A stretch of DNA of 64,000 nt from Chrysaora quinquecirrha (GCA_014526335.1 JACTAT010000200.1:727108-791107), one strand, 5' to 3'; positions 34,045 to 47,080 are shown, counted from the stretch's first letter. Made by a program: numbers and translations. Notes: generated from the letters alone by a model not told the origin.

Positions 34045-34635
34045 TTTGCCAATATAATATCCATGGACTGGATTATAACCCATCATCACCAGCATTGCAA
34101 TGCCGAGATTCCACAACTGTAATCAAGGACATCGAAGAGTGGAACAACATTGAAATGATTTATTATAAAGGTGGAGACATTGAAAAAAGAATCTGCCAGG
34201 AGATTGGGATGTCATGCTGCAATAGAGAGGAATTTGGAGCGCCAAAAGTAAAATCACATAACCTCTTGGACAAATTAAAGGAACATTATAAATTTTTATA
34301 ATAAATCATTATAAATTTAAGGTAAAAATTTCATTTAATTTTGTTTAATGTTCTCTTATAATGTGCTTCTAATTCTTCAAGAGGTTTGCGTGCTTTTGTT
34401 TTTGGCGTCTTAAATACTTTGAAGCTATTCCAATCTCCTCTCCATGTCCCCACCTTTATAAAACACCATCCAAACATTAAAAATTACTAATTTTGAAACA
34501 TAGTAAACTATTCCAACATCGTTCCACTCCCAGATAACTAATGTTGAATTAGGACATGTATAACTAATGTCGAATTGTGACATGCCATGCTGCTCCTTTA
34601 GAATAATAATCCAGTCCACATATCCAATACTTGCG
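34045..34635. repeat. Inverted duplication with matching coding-like frames in both arms
   Basis: The left arm (34045-34300, plus strand) and right arm (34635-34365, minus strand) share CATGGACTGGATTAT-like, TATAAAGGTGGAGACAT-like and CGCCAAAA-like blocks at ~75-80% identity by eye. In each arm the same short peptide can be read: left APKVKSHNLLDKLKEHYK, right TPKTKARKPLEELEAHYK, both followed shortly by a stop. This is either a foldback element or a head-to-head duplicated gene fragment. The family is unknown. Confidence 0.6.
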
Positions 34636-35534
34636 ATAGTTGATAGCCCCTCAAAGCAAAACTATTATAGGCTAATCGTTAAATATCCAATAAAATATAT
34701 TCTTGCACAAACGATGTTTCTCTAAATACCCTCACATTCATGTTTTATAGATATGATATGTTCTATAGGTGTATATTAAATATCACTAATTAACTATTAT
34801 CAGTTGTATTCATAAAATTTGTAGAAATTATTCTTCTTCACTAGTACATTGTTAAATTGTCACTTCAGAATTAATCTTCTATAATCTGTACATAGGATGT
34901 ATTCTCTGAAATGATGTTATACCGTCATCTAAAAGCTTGTTGATACATTGTTGTTTGTCATCTGTCTGAACCTCTAATATCATATAACACCCATGTGTTC
35001 GGATGTCTCTGCTTTCTTAAGGACTCTTGAAAACGGGGTCGGTAAAACCATGGCGTTAGATCTAAAAACCATTGTACTATAGGGCGATCTGATGAAATCA
35101 TCAATGACACCCTTGATAGTTGAATGCCTCAATTTCCCGAGACTCTCGAAGAACCCATCACAGTAGATTCATAAAAATTGTCGCACTATAGCATGAACTG
35201 ATGACCTCACTGTGCTTGGAGACCCATTGATGACGTCACTGTGCTTGTAGCCCCATGTGCTCATAGCCCTGCTTTGCTACCTACTCTTCTCCTCATACTT
35301 GGCGTCTAAAAAGAGGAGAAGAAAAGGGTTGTGGATGACGCTCGCCTGCAATAACATGAAAGGAGAGAGAGTGTGGCAAGCAGAACAAGGCTCTTGAGCC
35401 CCATGATGGGATTTCTATTGACACAGAATGTTTTTGGAGATAACATTGTTTTTTGAAGCGTGGTTAGGAATGAAATGAAAGGTATGGCGTGCAATTAACG
35501 CCAAAAATAGAATCTTCAATTTTGAAGCTAAATT

Positions 35535-35850
35535 GTTTGAAAATCAACATCTGACACTAAAATCTAACTGTCAATATCAAAGTGAAATTTCATTTTCAAG
35601 TTAAAATCTAAATTTTAAAGTTAAATTTATGATTGAAGTGTCAGCCTTCATAAATTAAGTCTCAAAATTAGAGTATCATCACATATTTCATGTCAAGTTT
35701 CAGATCTAAAGTGTCAGCCTCGAATTAATGTCAAGTTTCAGATTTAAAGTGTCAGCCTAGATTTCATGTCAAGTTTCAGATTTAAAGTGGTTGCGTTGAT
35801 TTCATGTCAAATTTCAGATTTAAAGTGTCAGTCTCGATCTTATGATTAGT
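35535..35850 (+). repeat. Left arm with ~37-bp tandem units
   Basis: The phrase ATGTCAAGTTTCAGATTTAA AGTGTCAGCC recurs four times with about 37-bp spacing between 35690 and 35850. The inverted right arm (39505-39720) has five to six copies. Confidence 0.8.
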
Positions 35851-36523
35851 TTCAGGGACACTGATCAAAAGATCAGAAATATTGATCTTTTTAGAGATCA
35901 GTGGGTTTAAAGTGTCAGTCTCAATGTTTGAGAACCTTTTCATTTAATAGTATTGTTTGATTCAAGAAATAGCAGAATATAGTACTAGAAATAAGCCTTG
36001 ATAGGTCTAGTGATCATCTCACAAGGGACGGGACCCCTCTGACCATCTGGCCTATACTTGTCTCTGGTTGATGTTGTGGCCTGTTATTTAAGGTTTCCAA
36101 GAATGTTGAAACCGCTGCGTCAAGCGCAAAAACAGCCTCCCTGTCCTTTTCGGACGAACATCTTTTATAAGAGAGTGGTTTATAGAACATTTGGTACTGG
36201 GTTTTTGAAAAGTAAGAAAGTATCTACAGTAGCTATCACCTGATTTGCAGAAATGCTTCAAGTTATGTAAAATTTCATCGCGAGACTTAAGGTAACAAAA
36301 TCGCTGATTTTTTCATCACCAGTACTGAAAATTGCTGGATAGTAAAGAAAGTTTCAGTGCTGGCGCAAATCAGTTCAAAAAAACAGCATTGAGCCTTTGT
36401 GTCTAAAAACTAGTCTAGCCTCTTTCTTTTATTGTCGTAACCACACCATGACATCATCTCTATTCTATGAAACATCTGAGCCAAGCCACAAGGTCTTTTT
36501 TATGTGCAACTTTTTCTGAGGAA

Positions 36524-37157
36524 ATGGCAGACAGGCAAGCACGTGAACTTACAGAGATTTTGCAGCGGACTCAATCTCTAGTTCAAAGAATGAGTCCTGC
36601 TCCGTCCACCAACACTGTTACAGCTACAGTTGGAGTTGGGAATACAATAAATGCAGTTGGGATAGCTAGAACACAGACTTCAACAACATTGACTTCAGGA
36701 AATATACTCCGCAAATACCAAAGGTATCTTGCTCTGTACCCCTCAAGGCCATCAGTGTCCTCTTCATCGCACCAGCAAGGTTCAAGGGTCAGCAAAGCAA
36801 GTAAATGAAAGAAGGAGACATAGAAAAACGAATTTTTTTGCCTTTGGAGTGTTGTCCATTCATTTCCTCCGAACCCAAGACAGAAAATACAGCTCCAAGA
36901 GGCTTGATTAGGACAAAAAAAAGATTTCGGTTGAATGCTCGTCTGATGCTGCCTACTTTCAAGGACGATTGGAGGAATATTTCCCAAAGCTAAAGGATGC
37001 TGGGGGCATTGAAATACTGAGACCGCAGGATCGTCTTGAGGCACTAAAAACCATTGTTCCTCCTAGAAGTGGCTATTCGGTCACTTTTTTGAAAGATTTA
37101 TCTTCGCTTGGAATGCCGTTGGGTATGTTCAGACCAGTTGCCCCAATAGTTCCACAG
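36524..37157 (+). pseudogene. G2E3-like (HECT-associated) N-terminal fragment, two frameshifts
   Basis: It starts MADRQARELTEILQRTQSLV, a Ser/Thr-rich leader ending RVSKASK. After frame slips near 36833 (T7) and 36927 (A8) it continues KKISVECSSDAAYFQGRLEE, YFPKLKDAGGIEILRPQDRL and IVPPRSGYSVTFLKDL to a strong donor CAG/GTAAGG at 37157. The pattern F-P-K-L-x3-G-G-x-E-x-L-R followed by P-P-x-S-G-Y-(T/S)-V is one I associate with the region upstream of HECT domains in G2E3-like proteins expanded in fish and cnidarians. No HECT exon was found in the window. Both slips are at homopolymers, so they could be assembly errors. It lies inside the 4.4-kb inverted-repeat element. Confidence 0.45.
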
Positions 37158-37941
37158 GTAAGGGTACCTTTTCTAGATTTATAGAGCTAAAAATATCAAA
37201 ATTTCACCTCCTCTGTATCAGCGTACCAACATTGGACCAAAATGCACATGATTTTGATCCTTTATGTATACATTATTATCTTTTTGGCCTCAGAATTCAA
37301 ATGACCATGTTTGAATCAATAAATCTTTAATTTCGATGATCTAACATCTTAACAATAGAGAATAGGAACATAATGCGTTGATACATGCTTATCACACGTA
37401 TACCGTGGCAGTTGGCAGAGAGTCAAATTGAAGCATAAAGAACGTCTACTTGAGGCGCCTGCAATTCGGAACAATTATTGCAAAATATTGCTGAAGTTTG
37501 TCTATTCTGAATCTCAAACAAATGGCAGCTTTTGAATTCGCTTCCATTTTGAACCCATTCTCATATTTGTTATTTGCTTTATTGATCATTACTGCCTCAC
37601 TGCTTTCTAATCCTTCGTCTGTTCGAACTGTTAAAAGCAAGCCATGCAGCTACAAATAGAACTGATAAATTCTGACGAGAATTAAATGTGATCAAAGAGA
37701 AACATGTCATCACTAATGGGCGTTTCACAGGCAACGCACTTAACAGGACGTTGAGCTTGAGAACATTTTCAGCAATTCTTCAGCAAGTCAAATAAAAAAA
37801 ATAGATTACATTCATGCATACATGAACACTTTGCAGAAATGACTGGAACACACATTCAGCCCTATTGTTGTTGTTGCACTTCAGAAAGACTATAAGTCTG
37901 CTATAGCCATCTATGCCACCATGTATAACAAACCTCCATCT

Positions 37942-38402
37942 CTAAGAAAAAAAATTAACGTACTCGTAAAAAATAGCGTAACCCAAACAAAACAAAATGC
38001 GTCTTTCAACTGTTCTTTTGCTTTCACCAAGTATTGAACTTATCATTGGTATAGAAAATCCTATTTCTAATAAGTTTTCCATGTGTTCTATTTCTATCCA
38101 AACTTCAGTCTTCATGTAGCACCCAAACAAACAGGTATTTCTGCCTTGGGTCTTTCAGGGGTATTATTTACGAGATTTCCTGCAACATCAAGAAGTTGTA
38201 ACAATTCATCCAGTCCTTCAATCTCTACACCATTTGTATGGCCGTGCTGAAATCGTAAAAGCGAATTTCTGAGAAAGTCCATACGAAAATAAATGGAGTC
38301 TTGAAGGTTCTCGTGAAAAGCTCCATGTTGACAGTTGTGCAAAATTCTTCCAATTGAACGGCTGACCTCATGTCTTAAACGATTTTCAAAAGAAACATCC
38401 AT
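37942..38402 (-). pseudogene. Integrase-family N-terminal region with HTH, truncated
   Basis: MDVSFENRLRHEVSRSIGRI begins at 38402 and runs through a helical segment (GLDELLQLLDVAGNLVNN). After a frameshift near 38115 it continues IEHMENLLEIGFSIPMISSI and LGESKRTVERRI, a helix-turn-helix of the type L-L-x-x-G-F-x3-x-I-x-x-(L/I)-L-G-V-S-x-R-T-(V/I)-x-R-R. This N-terminal arrangement precedes an integrase (rve) core in a large family of single-exon animal proteins. Here the core is absent: no D-D-E region follows toward 37400. It is probably a captured or truncated fragment inside the 4.4-kb inverted-repeat element. Confidence 0.45.
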
Positions 38403-38409
38403 TTTTAAA

Positions 38410-39500
38410 ACCTTACGTAATAGGCCTAACTATATTTTCATGAAAATTAGAAAGCATTTCTAATTGGAGTTAAAGCGGGAGTGAGCGTTCTGGTCTCCCT
38501 GTTGGGCCTCTTGCCAGGGTCTCTGTGCCGTTTCGAGGCTGTCTTGTGTATAAAGGGCTGAAAAATTGTTGGGAACTTTCTCATTCATATTTGCAAAATT
38601 TGTGAAGTGAATGAGCAAAGAAGATGAAGAAGACATCGTCGAGTGATTCAGCTAAGTGTTTTTTACTTATTCTTATCTTTGTTGGTTTGGTCATGTCCTT
38701 CAGAGCTTGCAGTAAAATAATTTGTGTAGGTCTTGGCCTAAATTCCAGCTATCGATGTGCGTTGCTGCACGTGTGGTATGGTAATCAGTAATGAACTGCT
38801 CGAGGTCTTCACCTGTGTTTCAATTTTTTCTTGCAGATTCAATATGTTAAATCATGAGATACATGCTGCTGTTCCCAGCTTTGGGAATTATTGTTATGCT
38901 CAATTAGCTTTGAGCTGTGTGAAATGTTGTGTGCTCCAGCTTCGGAGCTGTGCTTTTGTGCAAAACGATTCTTTGAAATCGAGTGTTAATTTTTATGCTC
39001 TATTATAGAGCCTTGTGTGTCGTGTGCTGCTTGTTGCAGCAACCTATTGCCTTTTCATGTTTTATGCTCCTTGCAAATTTACTTTTTGAATTAATTGCTT
39101 TTTGCAGTGTATTTGCTGGACTGTGTTCTGTCAATTTGGCCATCGGTTGGTGGTTTGGTGGGGGAGAACACTTCGTGTTCTTGTGGCGGGAAAAACAGGT
39201 TTTTCTTCACCAAACCCCAACCTTTGGACTGAAATTTTGATTATTTGCAATTGGGCCTGTGTACATTCGCCCAACTTGCTCCTATGATGACAGAACACAG
39301 GCCATCATGCTAACTTGTTATGTTAGACATAAGGCTCAACAGCTCTGAGGGGCATGGCCAAATTTAATGGTGGTTCGGATTTGGGTTTGTGGTTGCGAAC
39401 GACCAGGCTTTAACGATGGAATGGTGTGAAAAGAGGTTCAAGCAAATGAAAGGCTCCAAACGGGGCTGGTGAACCTTAATCCTCATCTTTATCTCCGTTT
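38410..39500. other. No supported gene
   Basis: Interior of the 4.4-kb inverted-repeat element. Plus-strand frames at 38757-39008 and 38983-39240 are Cys/Phe-rich without motifs. Nothing else was recognised. Confidence 0.4.
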
Positions 39501-40782
39501 TCAAGTGAAATCGACGCTGACACTTTGAATCTGAAACTTGACATGAAATCGAGGCTGACACTTTAAATCTGAAACGTGACATGAATTTGAGGCAGACACT
39601 ATAAATCTGAAACTTGACATGAAATGGAGGCCGACACTTTAAATCTGAAACTTGACATGAAATTGAGGCCGACACATTAAATCTGAAACTTGACATAAGA
39701 TCGAGGCCAAAAATTAAATCTGAAACTTCACATCAAATCTGTGATGATACTCCAATTTTGAGACTTAATTTATGAAGGCTGACACTTCAATCATAAATTT
39801 GATATTAAAATTTGGTTTTTAACTTGAAAAATGAAATTTCACTTTGATATTGACAGTTAGATTGTAGTGTCAGATGTTGATTTGCAACAATTTAGCTTAA
39901 AATTTGAAGGTCCTATTTTTAGCGGCAATTGCGCGTCATGGAAAGGTTCATTGGGTAATTATATGCAACATATTAGTTTTGACTCGCGTTTGAATTATGG
40001 CTTTATCCAGAGACCTCGGAAAAAGGAATATTATGTTAAGCTGTTATATATGAAACTCCGAATCGTAACATTTAATACCTTTGTCAATTGTTTATAATGA
40101 CTTTTTCAGAAATTTTTAGAATTTAAGATACTGTCTTTCCTTGATTAAGGGCCAAGGGCACTTTTAAGGGGCACTTATGAGATGGCGCTTATTAGAGGGC
40201 ACTATTACAGCAACAGGGGCTGCTTATTAGAGGTTGGCCTTTTTCAGGCAAAAACAGGTCACTGTCCTCCAAAATACTCAAGACATATTGCTGAACGAGG
40301 TCATTGTTTCATATTGTTGCTTAACATTATCAAGTCAGAGAGGCCAATTAGCCTTCCTATTGTACTGTCTTACAATAAATTACGCCCTTGATGCAAATTG
40401 GGATTTTCTTTTGTAAAGTTGGAAATTCACTGTCATGATTACTCTCACTATGAAAATACTGGGTGGTCCTAATAACAGCGGAGTGTCAGAATAGTGTCAC
40501 AAAAAGTGAGGGGGGACGCTTACTTTGAACATATGTAATGTCCATTACAAATAATTGTACAATGTATGTGTCATACATGCACATTCTTTTTACTGACTTG
40601 CTTGATATTTCGAGAAGAATCCCCTGTATTTTTTTTTCAGACTCGAGATTCTCATTTGCTGTATGCTCTTTTCAAATTAGCAATAACAATTACAATTGAC
40701 TTTTGACTTGACGTTAAATTCTTCATAATATGAGAATTCTCCACCACAGTAATAACTTTTGCCTTCCCTTAATAACATGCAG

Positions 40783-41048
40783 GTAGCCGTGTCATTCGTC
40801 TCCCAGCTTCGTCCGCTGGTAAAAGGGGATGTTACATGCCAAACTTATTGGTATGTAAACTCTATGGCAGGCGGTTGTTTACACCATGTTGCCTGCGATA
40901 TACGTCACTGCAAAGCAAAATTCAGCCTAGAGTTCATCATTGTTGCAGTGGGAACTAAGAATATGACCTCCCATATGCGTTTGGAAACAGCAGAAACAGA
41001 TTTCAAGAACCTTATCTCTAGTATCAGGGAAGATTCCCTTGCTCAAAG
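40783..41048 (+). CDS. Possible exon, unknown protein
   Basis: It is bounded by ATGCAG on the left and GTAATT on the right and open throughout (VAVSFVSQLRPLVKGDVTCQ, ETDFKNLISSIREDSLAQR). Several Cys and His residues are present (CLHHVACDIRHC), but no known finger is recognised. It may belong with the plus-strand exons that begin at 42.6 kb. Confidence 0.35.
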
Positions 41049-41359
41049 GTAATTTCCTTTGGTATCTAATTGCTGCTCTTATTGCCAGGGGGTATTCTTC
41101 AAGAAAACCAGGGCTGACGTTATGTAATCATAACCTGGTTGTACACCACACTCGCAAGATAAAACACCTGAAAAGAAACCTAGAATGCGAGTCCAACCTA
41201 AATGAGCAGCTCATATGTACCACCACCCGCAGCATGGAAGAACCCAAAGTTCTCATCATAAGCCAAATCAAGAGTTTTAAAACCCTCCCTCTCAACACTA
41301 TGAAGAGTCCAGAAATCAATTCATTTGATTTACTCATCAAGTCGATGTATTTTATTTAA

Positions 41360-42600
41360 ACTATTTTTGGCATTCACTTTCTATCATTATGGTTGACCCC
41401 TAATTTTTACCCCCGGATTAAATTATGACTAAACAAAATGCATTATCAATGTATCCCTTATCTCTGCACAAAAATATAAAAAATTCTATTTTCTTTGCTC
41501 TTCCTTCAGACCATTATGTTGTTAATTCCTCTGCACCTTTGATGAATTTGACCCCAAACTTTGAATATACAGTAGCACGATGAAGAAAATTTGCGACTCA
41601 CGGAACATATATTTTGATGACCTTGAGTATACCTTTAAGAGAAGAAACAGAAGAATTTGGAGCTTCAGAGACTGCTTACACCTCAGCTGAGGCTTTATCC
41701 TGCCGGCTATCATTGAAGCTGCTGAAAAAGCGCTCAAACTTGTGAAATTGAGCTTTGTGAATTTGCTGGAACCAAAGTCTGATCCTGGCACTGTTCACTG
41801 CTCTGACTGGATGTGAAAAAAACTGCGCCATCATAATCCACTGGGTAATTACATGCATAAATGAAATATTTAACCCTATTCTACCCTGGACGATGAAAAC
41901 TCTACAAGCCCCCCTTTGTTTTCATATCCGTCAAATCAACCCATAGAAATGATAAAAAATGAAGAGGCATCCAGAGGGCTACTTTAGGGATTAACAATAT
42001 TCAGGTTACTTTTCACTGATATAGCAACAATGCATAATACATTTTCATCTGCTTACAATATGAATCAATTGCGGGATAAAGTTTGCTTTCTTTCTTCAAC
42101 TCTTGTAAAAAAGAAAGAAGTAACTAGTTTCATTTGGGCAAATCACCATTACTGATCATCTTTAATTCAATTGGGAAGTTGCAACATCAGTGCAGTCATC
42201 TTGACTGGTCTTAAATTCTGTTTTCTCTTAATTAAAGGAAAATTATCAGGAAATTATCCCCGCCAACCCCCCCCCCCCCCTGCTGCTTCCTACTGCCTTG
42301 AACAATTTTATATTCTTTTGTTATATGCATAAAGAAAGCCGTTTTAGTTGTATGGTTATTATACTCTGCATTTAAGCCGCTTTCTATGCCAAGATGTTAC
42401 TAAAGTAATAACAATAATAATAATAATAATCATTATATTACAATTTTCTAGAAAAAGAAGAATGTAAGTATCCAACAGCATGTGCCAAAGAAAGAAAAAG
42501 AAGTCGAAAAAATGCCATTGTTATCGGCAGGAATAATTTTATCAAACATTTATAATTTTATCAAACATTTAGAATTTGGCAGTAATTTACTACAATTTAC
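41360..42600. other. No supported gene; low-complexity patches
   Basis: Contains a poly-C run (about 42263-42280), an (AAT)n patch near 42408-42430 and otherwise AT-rich sequence with stops in every frame. Confidence 0.4.
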
Positions 42601-42630
42601 CTACTAAGTCAATTCTCTGTTTGTGGGCAG

Positions 42631-45426
42631 TACATAAGAACAAAGTGAAGCCTGCTGCAAGTTTCAAAAAACGAGGTATGGCTGAGCTGGAAGAACTCTT
42701 TGAAGAGCAATCAAAAATAGAATGTAAATACTACTATCATTATTATTATAATTACTAAACTTGGTACCCGCCGTTGTCAGAATGAAATGTATAGAGCATT
42801 TTTGCACTGTTGGACTTCGAATTTTCCGGGTTCAGGAATTTTCACGATTCAGCATTCAGGAAACACAGTGCATAGAAATTTATGCGCAGCTTAAATTATA
42901 AGAAAACAAGTTGGGAATGAAAATAGTAATGCCGGTAATGTGTATAGTCACTGCTGCTGTTATGCTCAATTGGACCGATTTTGAACATACTTAGGATGTT
43001 CTACTGTCTTCTTACAGCAGGACATTGATGTGGCTGTCTGCCTTGATTTATTTATGAACATGCAGTAAGTCTAACACTATCAATGGTAACCTAAATTTCC
43101 AGATTCCATTGATTTGACAAACCAAAAGAGTCAAGCGAATGTAAAAGAAAGAGAGAAGTTGCGGTTGCAGAGTAGCAGCAGTAGAGAAGATACAGCTGAT
43201 AGCCCTGTGAAGAACATGTCAGTTAGTGATTGCACTGGGTATTGAAATTTTTTAGTGTGATGGCAGGTTACATTCATGCAACATGGCCGGTTGCTTACTT
43301 TATATCACCTTGTTTGTCTAGGAACTTACCACCAGGTCTCCTGCCCATCCTCGCACACTTTGTCTGAGGGACCAGTCTGCCATGCCAGAAAAAATTCGGT
43401 ATTCAGGATTGAGTTGGATAGAAAGCGAAGGGATTTTGCAGGTCCAATATCACATCGTTACAATAAATCTTTAGCTTGTGTCTATCAGATTCAATTGTGG
43501 GATATCCAAGCAAAGGTAAGCCTGTGCTTACCGAAAAGTTGCCCATCAGACAAAAGAGACGAAAAAAACTTCCAGAAGATAAGGTCTTTGTGTTGTTTCA
43601 ATAAAGATTCTATTTTATTGAAACTAGAAAATCTTGCCAAGATCACATCTGAAATAGATGATGGCAAGTGTTCTAGTGATGACATGAATACAGTGAACTA
43701 ATCTACCACAATTTCCGAATTGATCTACCACGATGAGGGTTACAATTCTGAAAGCAAACGAAACAGGACACCCCTGAAGGAGGAAATAAAGATTATGCAA
43801 TCGAAAATGATGTTGCGCCACACAACATCGTCTCATCTTCATCAAGTAGAGTGCCTCTGCTAAAACCACCTGAAAAAGAGAGTGTGTGCTTGCAACCAAA
43901 AAGGTCTCTCCTACTTTTGAACAGTCTTACCTTGCGTATCATGAGGAATGATAGCAACTACGAACCATTCTGGAAGAGTGACTACCTTCAATTGAGCAAA
44001 GAATCAGCCTTTCTTGGGAGGATTCTTTGCGAAGCCATGCATGTTGATGCAAATGACTAGGATATTTCTGTGGTAGATTGAAAAATGAAATAGTTTTGGT
44101 AAAGGTGATTCAGAGGAAGCACCATCTCGAGATGTATAAAACAACAAGCTCTCACAGGATGCTGCAAACATTCTTTGCCGCTTTTTATCAAATTACAGCA
44201 AGTTTTGCATGTGGACTTTTTGATACCACCATACCAGTGTACCAGAATTAAGAAAAATGAACTGCGCCTATTTCAAATGGAAAGCCAAATGCAAAGTATG
44301 GGGCTGTCCTCATAATGTTGAATTTACGATACAACATCCTAATTCAACGCACAATCATTTACATTTTTCGGGAATGATCTTCAAGGAGATAGGGTCTTTG
44401 GAAGCCAGAAATGTTTGAGGTAGTAATCGCAAGAATCTGAAAGATTTCTTTACGGCCAACATATCTGCGCTTCCTTCTGAAAAATACAGAGAAGATCTGT
44501 TGAGGGTAGACCCGGGTGGGTAAAAGTCATGTTGCATATCAGCAGATGACAGCAAAAACAAGAAAAAATGCGGACTCTGTGGATATTTTTTACAGGGACG
44601 TGTTGTCTTTACGGAACGAGTTAAGAGAAAAAGACGAACAAGATGCATTGAGACTGGGACCTACATTTAGGAATGATTTTTGTTACATTCAGAGGCTGAC
44701 ATTGAAAAAAATGAACTATGCATATCTTTAATCAACCAGCCGATGATATTGCTTTACCATGAACACGTAAAGAACGATATCTTGTACATAGATGCCACAG
44801 GCTCTTTGGTAAGGCAAATGAAGAACTATAAGAGATTACTCTATTATGCTGCACTCATTAGGCATCCTTATAACTGTGGCCCGGCAATGCCAAAAGCAGA
44901 ATACATCTCAAGCAACCATGATCGCTTCTCCATTCACAGTTTTTTACTATGATTCAGGAAAAGGAGTAAAGCCAAATTCATTTTGCAATGTGTCTTCTAG
45001 GTTGACTTATAGACTAGTAGAAGAGATGCCTAAAAGATAGTCAGAAGGACAGTCATGGTTTTAAAATCTAAATTTGCAACAAAACAAGTGAAAGAAGCTC
45101 TTGCTTTCTTACAAAAGAGCATCAACACTTTCCAGGAACAGGTTGATGACTTTGTTGATGTAAAAACAGATGACCCCTCCACCACCTCTGATGAAGTTTA
45201 CCGTGAAGAGAGCGATCTCTATAGCATAGATGGCATGTCTGATGTAAGCAACAATGGTACCGACCCAAGCAAATCTAATTCCTTTGACTATTGGATTTTG
45301 TGTCTTAATACCATGAAACTTGATGACACTGCAGATTTATGTACGTGGCTTGAAGCAAAATTGCCATATATTACCCTTTGGAGTACCTTGTATCAAGGAG
45401 ACTTACACCACCATAACAATCTATAA
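42631..45426 (+). pseudogene. Multi-exon gene ending in a MULE-like transposase fragment
   Basis: Exons at 42631-42723 (GMAELEELFEEQSKIE) and 43103-~43238 (KEREKLRLQSSSSREDTADS) join in phase. Later pieces in shifting frames read YFKWKAKCKVWGCPHNVEFT with HNH further on, a FLYWCH/WRKY-like zinc-binding pattern, then NRKNLKDFFTANISALPSEK, and at 44720-44900 ILYIDATGSLVRQM followed by LLYYAALIRHPYNC. The I-D-A-T-G block and the following hydrophobic strand match the first catalytic aspartate region of MULE-type DDE transposases. An acidic tail reads to 45424. Many stops and frame changes show it is broken. The MULE-like assignment is moderate at best. Confidence 0.4.
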
Positions 45427-45429
45427 CAA

Positions 45430-47080
45430 CAACACACAATCTATAATAACAACACCATGAATGCGATAGCGGAAACATTCTTTTGTCTTAAAAAGCACGA
45501 CCACACTAATTTGAAACTCTTTTGTCTCTTTGTGGTTTCATAAGGAAATGCTGGAATGACAATAGGGCTTTGGGCAGAGAATTTGTTATGGGCTTAAGGG
45601 AGAGGATGAGAAAGGTCTGAGAATTGAAGCAGATAGCAAGCGATCCACAAAAGCATTGATGAAACTTGTAAAAAATAATGAGGGGCAAGATAATGAACTA
45701 GAACAGGATACAACTAATCCTCACAGGGTAGAGGAAGAATGGAACATGGGGAACAGTGAAATAAAGATATAAAAACTTCCACTAAAGGGAGATCGTTTCA
45801 ATTACCCCTAAAAATCAAACTTTAGCGCCACCATGTCAGAAAAAAATAAGCATATGGCTACAAAAAAACAGCCAAGAAATGTAGCAGAAAACGCAAAATA
45901 GGCCAATCAGAACTCAGTAGTTAAAAATGGACAAAGGAACAAAGGAGGCGGACGGACAGATGATTTCTCAATCAGACATAAAAAATTCAAGTGTGAAATT
46001 CACGATCAAGTATGCTAGCAATTGTGTCCTTGTGGAATTTGCGTCCTGCATGCATAAATTTAGAGAATAAATTATCATGTCATTGTGGACTCATCTTTGA
46101 TCATAGCAGATGATTGATCTCAATCAAAATCATTTTCCCTTGATTTGATTGAAATCGGGAGAAGTCGAAAGCAAGGTTGCTTTGGGCATTGATGTTGTTT
46201 ATGCGATGGTGATTGTCCAAGGCAAAGTTTCTTCACCCTATAAAATTGAGCAGGTATACTAAAAACGAAACTTTAATTTATTGCCTGCCCTGTCTAACTT
46301 GAGTCCCTGCAATGCCCGCATGGCTAAGAATGCAGTTTAGGGGATCCCTAGTTACCTGTATTAGTGTAATCAAACTGTATTTTGATAAAGTTTGAAATAG
46401 CTGGAGCCGTAAGAATGAGAAATAAAAATGGTGACTGGCAGTGAAAATACTCTTTTGCTCAAACAAATCCTTTTCATGAACAGTTTTTGTCAATGCTGGT
46501 AAGATTTGAGGCAAATTTGCAACATGTACACTGTTAAAGTGGGGGTTTGGGGGCGGCAGCCCCCAATATTTCAGTATGCCACATAGATTTCACAGGTAAA
46601 ATGTCGTGAAATAACCCAGGAAAGGATGTGTGATATACCATGTGAAATCCATGAAATACGACAATTGTGAAAATGATGCGCGTGATGTTACCAACGTGGG
46701 ATTTCACTGTGGTGGAGATTTAATGTAAAATGACACGGTGAGCATACCATAATACCACAACCAATAAGTCAACGTGAAATACCAATCATGAAATGCCAAG
46801 AGAAATCACCCAAGGGGAGGAATGCCTGTGGAATACCAAACAGTGTGAAATAAATAGGAAAATAACATATCATTTGAAATCAAGCATGAAATACCATAGC
46901 GCAAAATGACACTAGTTGGAAAATACAGCAGAAAATCACACCAACTAATGAGTAAGAAAGAAAATTGATACCTTGCATTTCATTATTTAATTCCACCAGA
47001 AAAGATACAATGTTTAAAACCACTCTTATGTAAAAATGACATGCAATTACTCGGTTATATATTTTTTTTCATAGTTCACA
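45430..47080. other. No supported gene
   Basis: AT-rich. Between 46560 and 46930 there are many degenerate GTGAAATACC/CATGAAATACC motifs at irregular spacing, possibly an old tandem repeat. A GGGGGCGGCAGCCCCC patch lies at 46548-46565. Confidence 0.4.

Larger units (their letters stand above)
35495..39925. mobile_element. Composite inverted-repeat element, 4.4 kb, enclosing gene fragments
   Basis: The left arm (35495-35850) and right arm (39925-39505, inverted) match. Outer blocks such as AAGCTAAATTGTT, ATCAACATCTGACACTA and CTAACTGTCAATATCAAAGT are shared, followed by tandem ~37-bp units (ATGTCAAGTTTCAGATTTAA, AGTGTCAGCC). Between the arms lie a plus-strand G2E3-like fragment (36.5-37.2 kb) and a minus-strand integrase-type HTH fragment (37.9-38.4 kb). 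The structure suggests a long-arm DNA element that captured coding pieces. Chance insertion of two repeat copies in opposite orientation is the alternative. Confidence 0.6.

Noticed and set aside
39364..39696. 110-codon minus-strand frame with repeated SFRFNVSASISCQVS-like sequence
   Set aside because: It is the 37-bp tandem unit in the right arm of the 4.4-kb inverted-repeat element.
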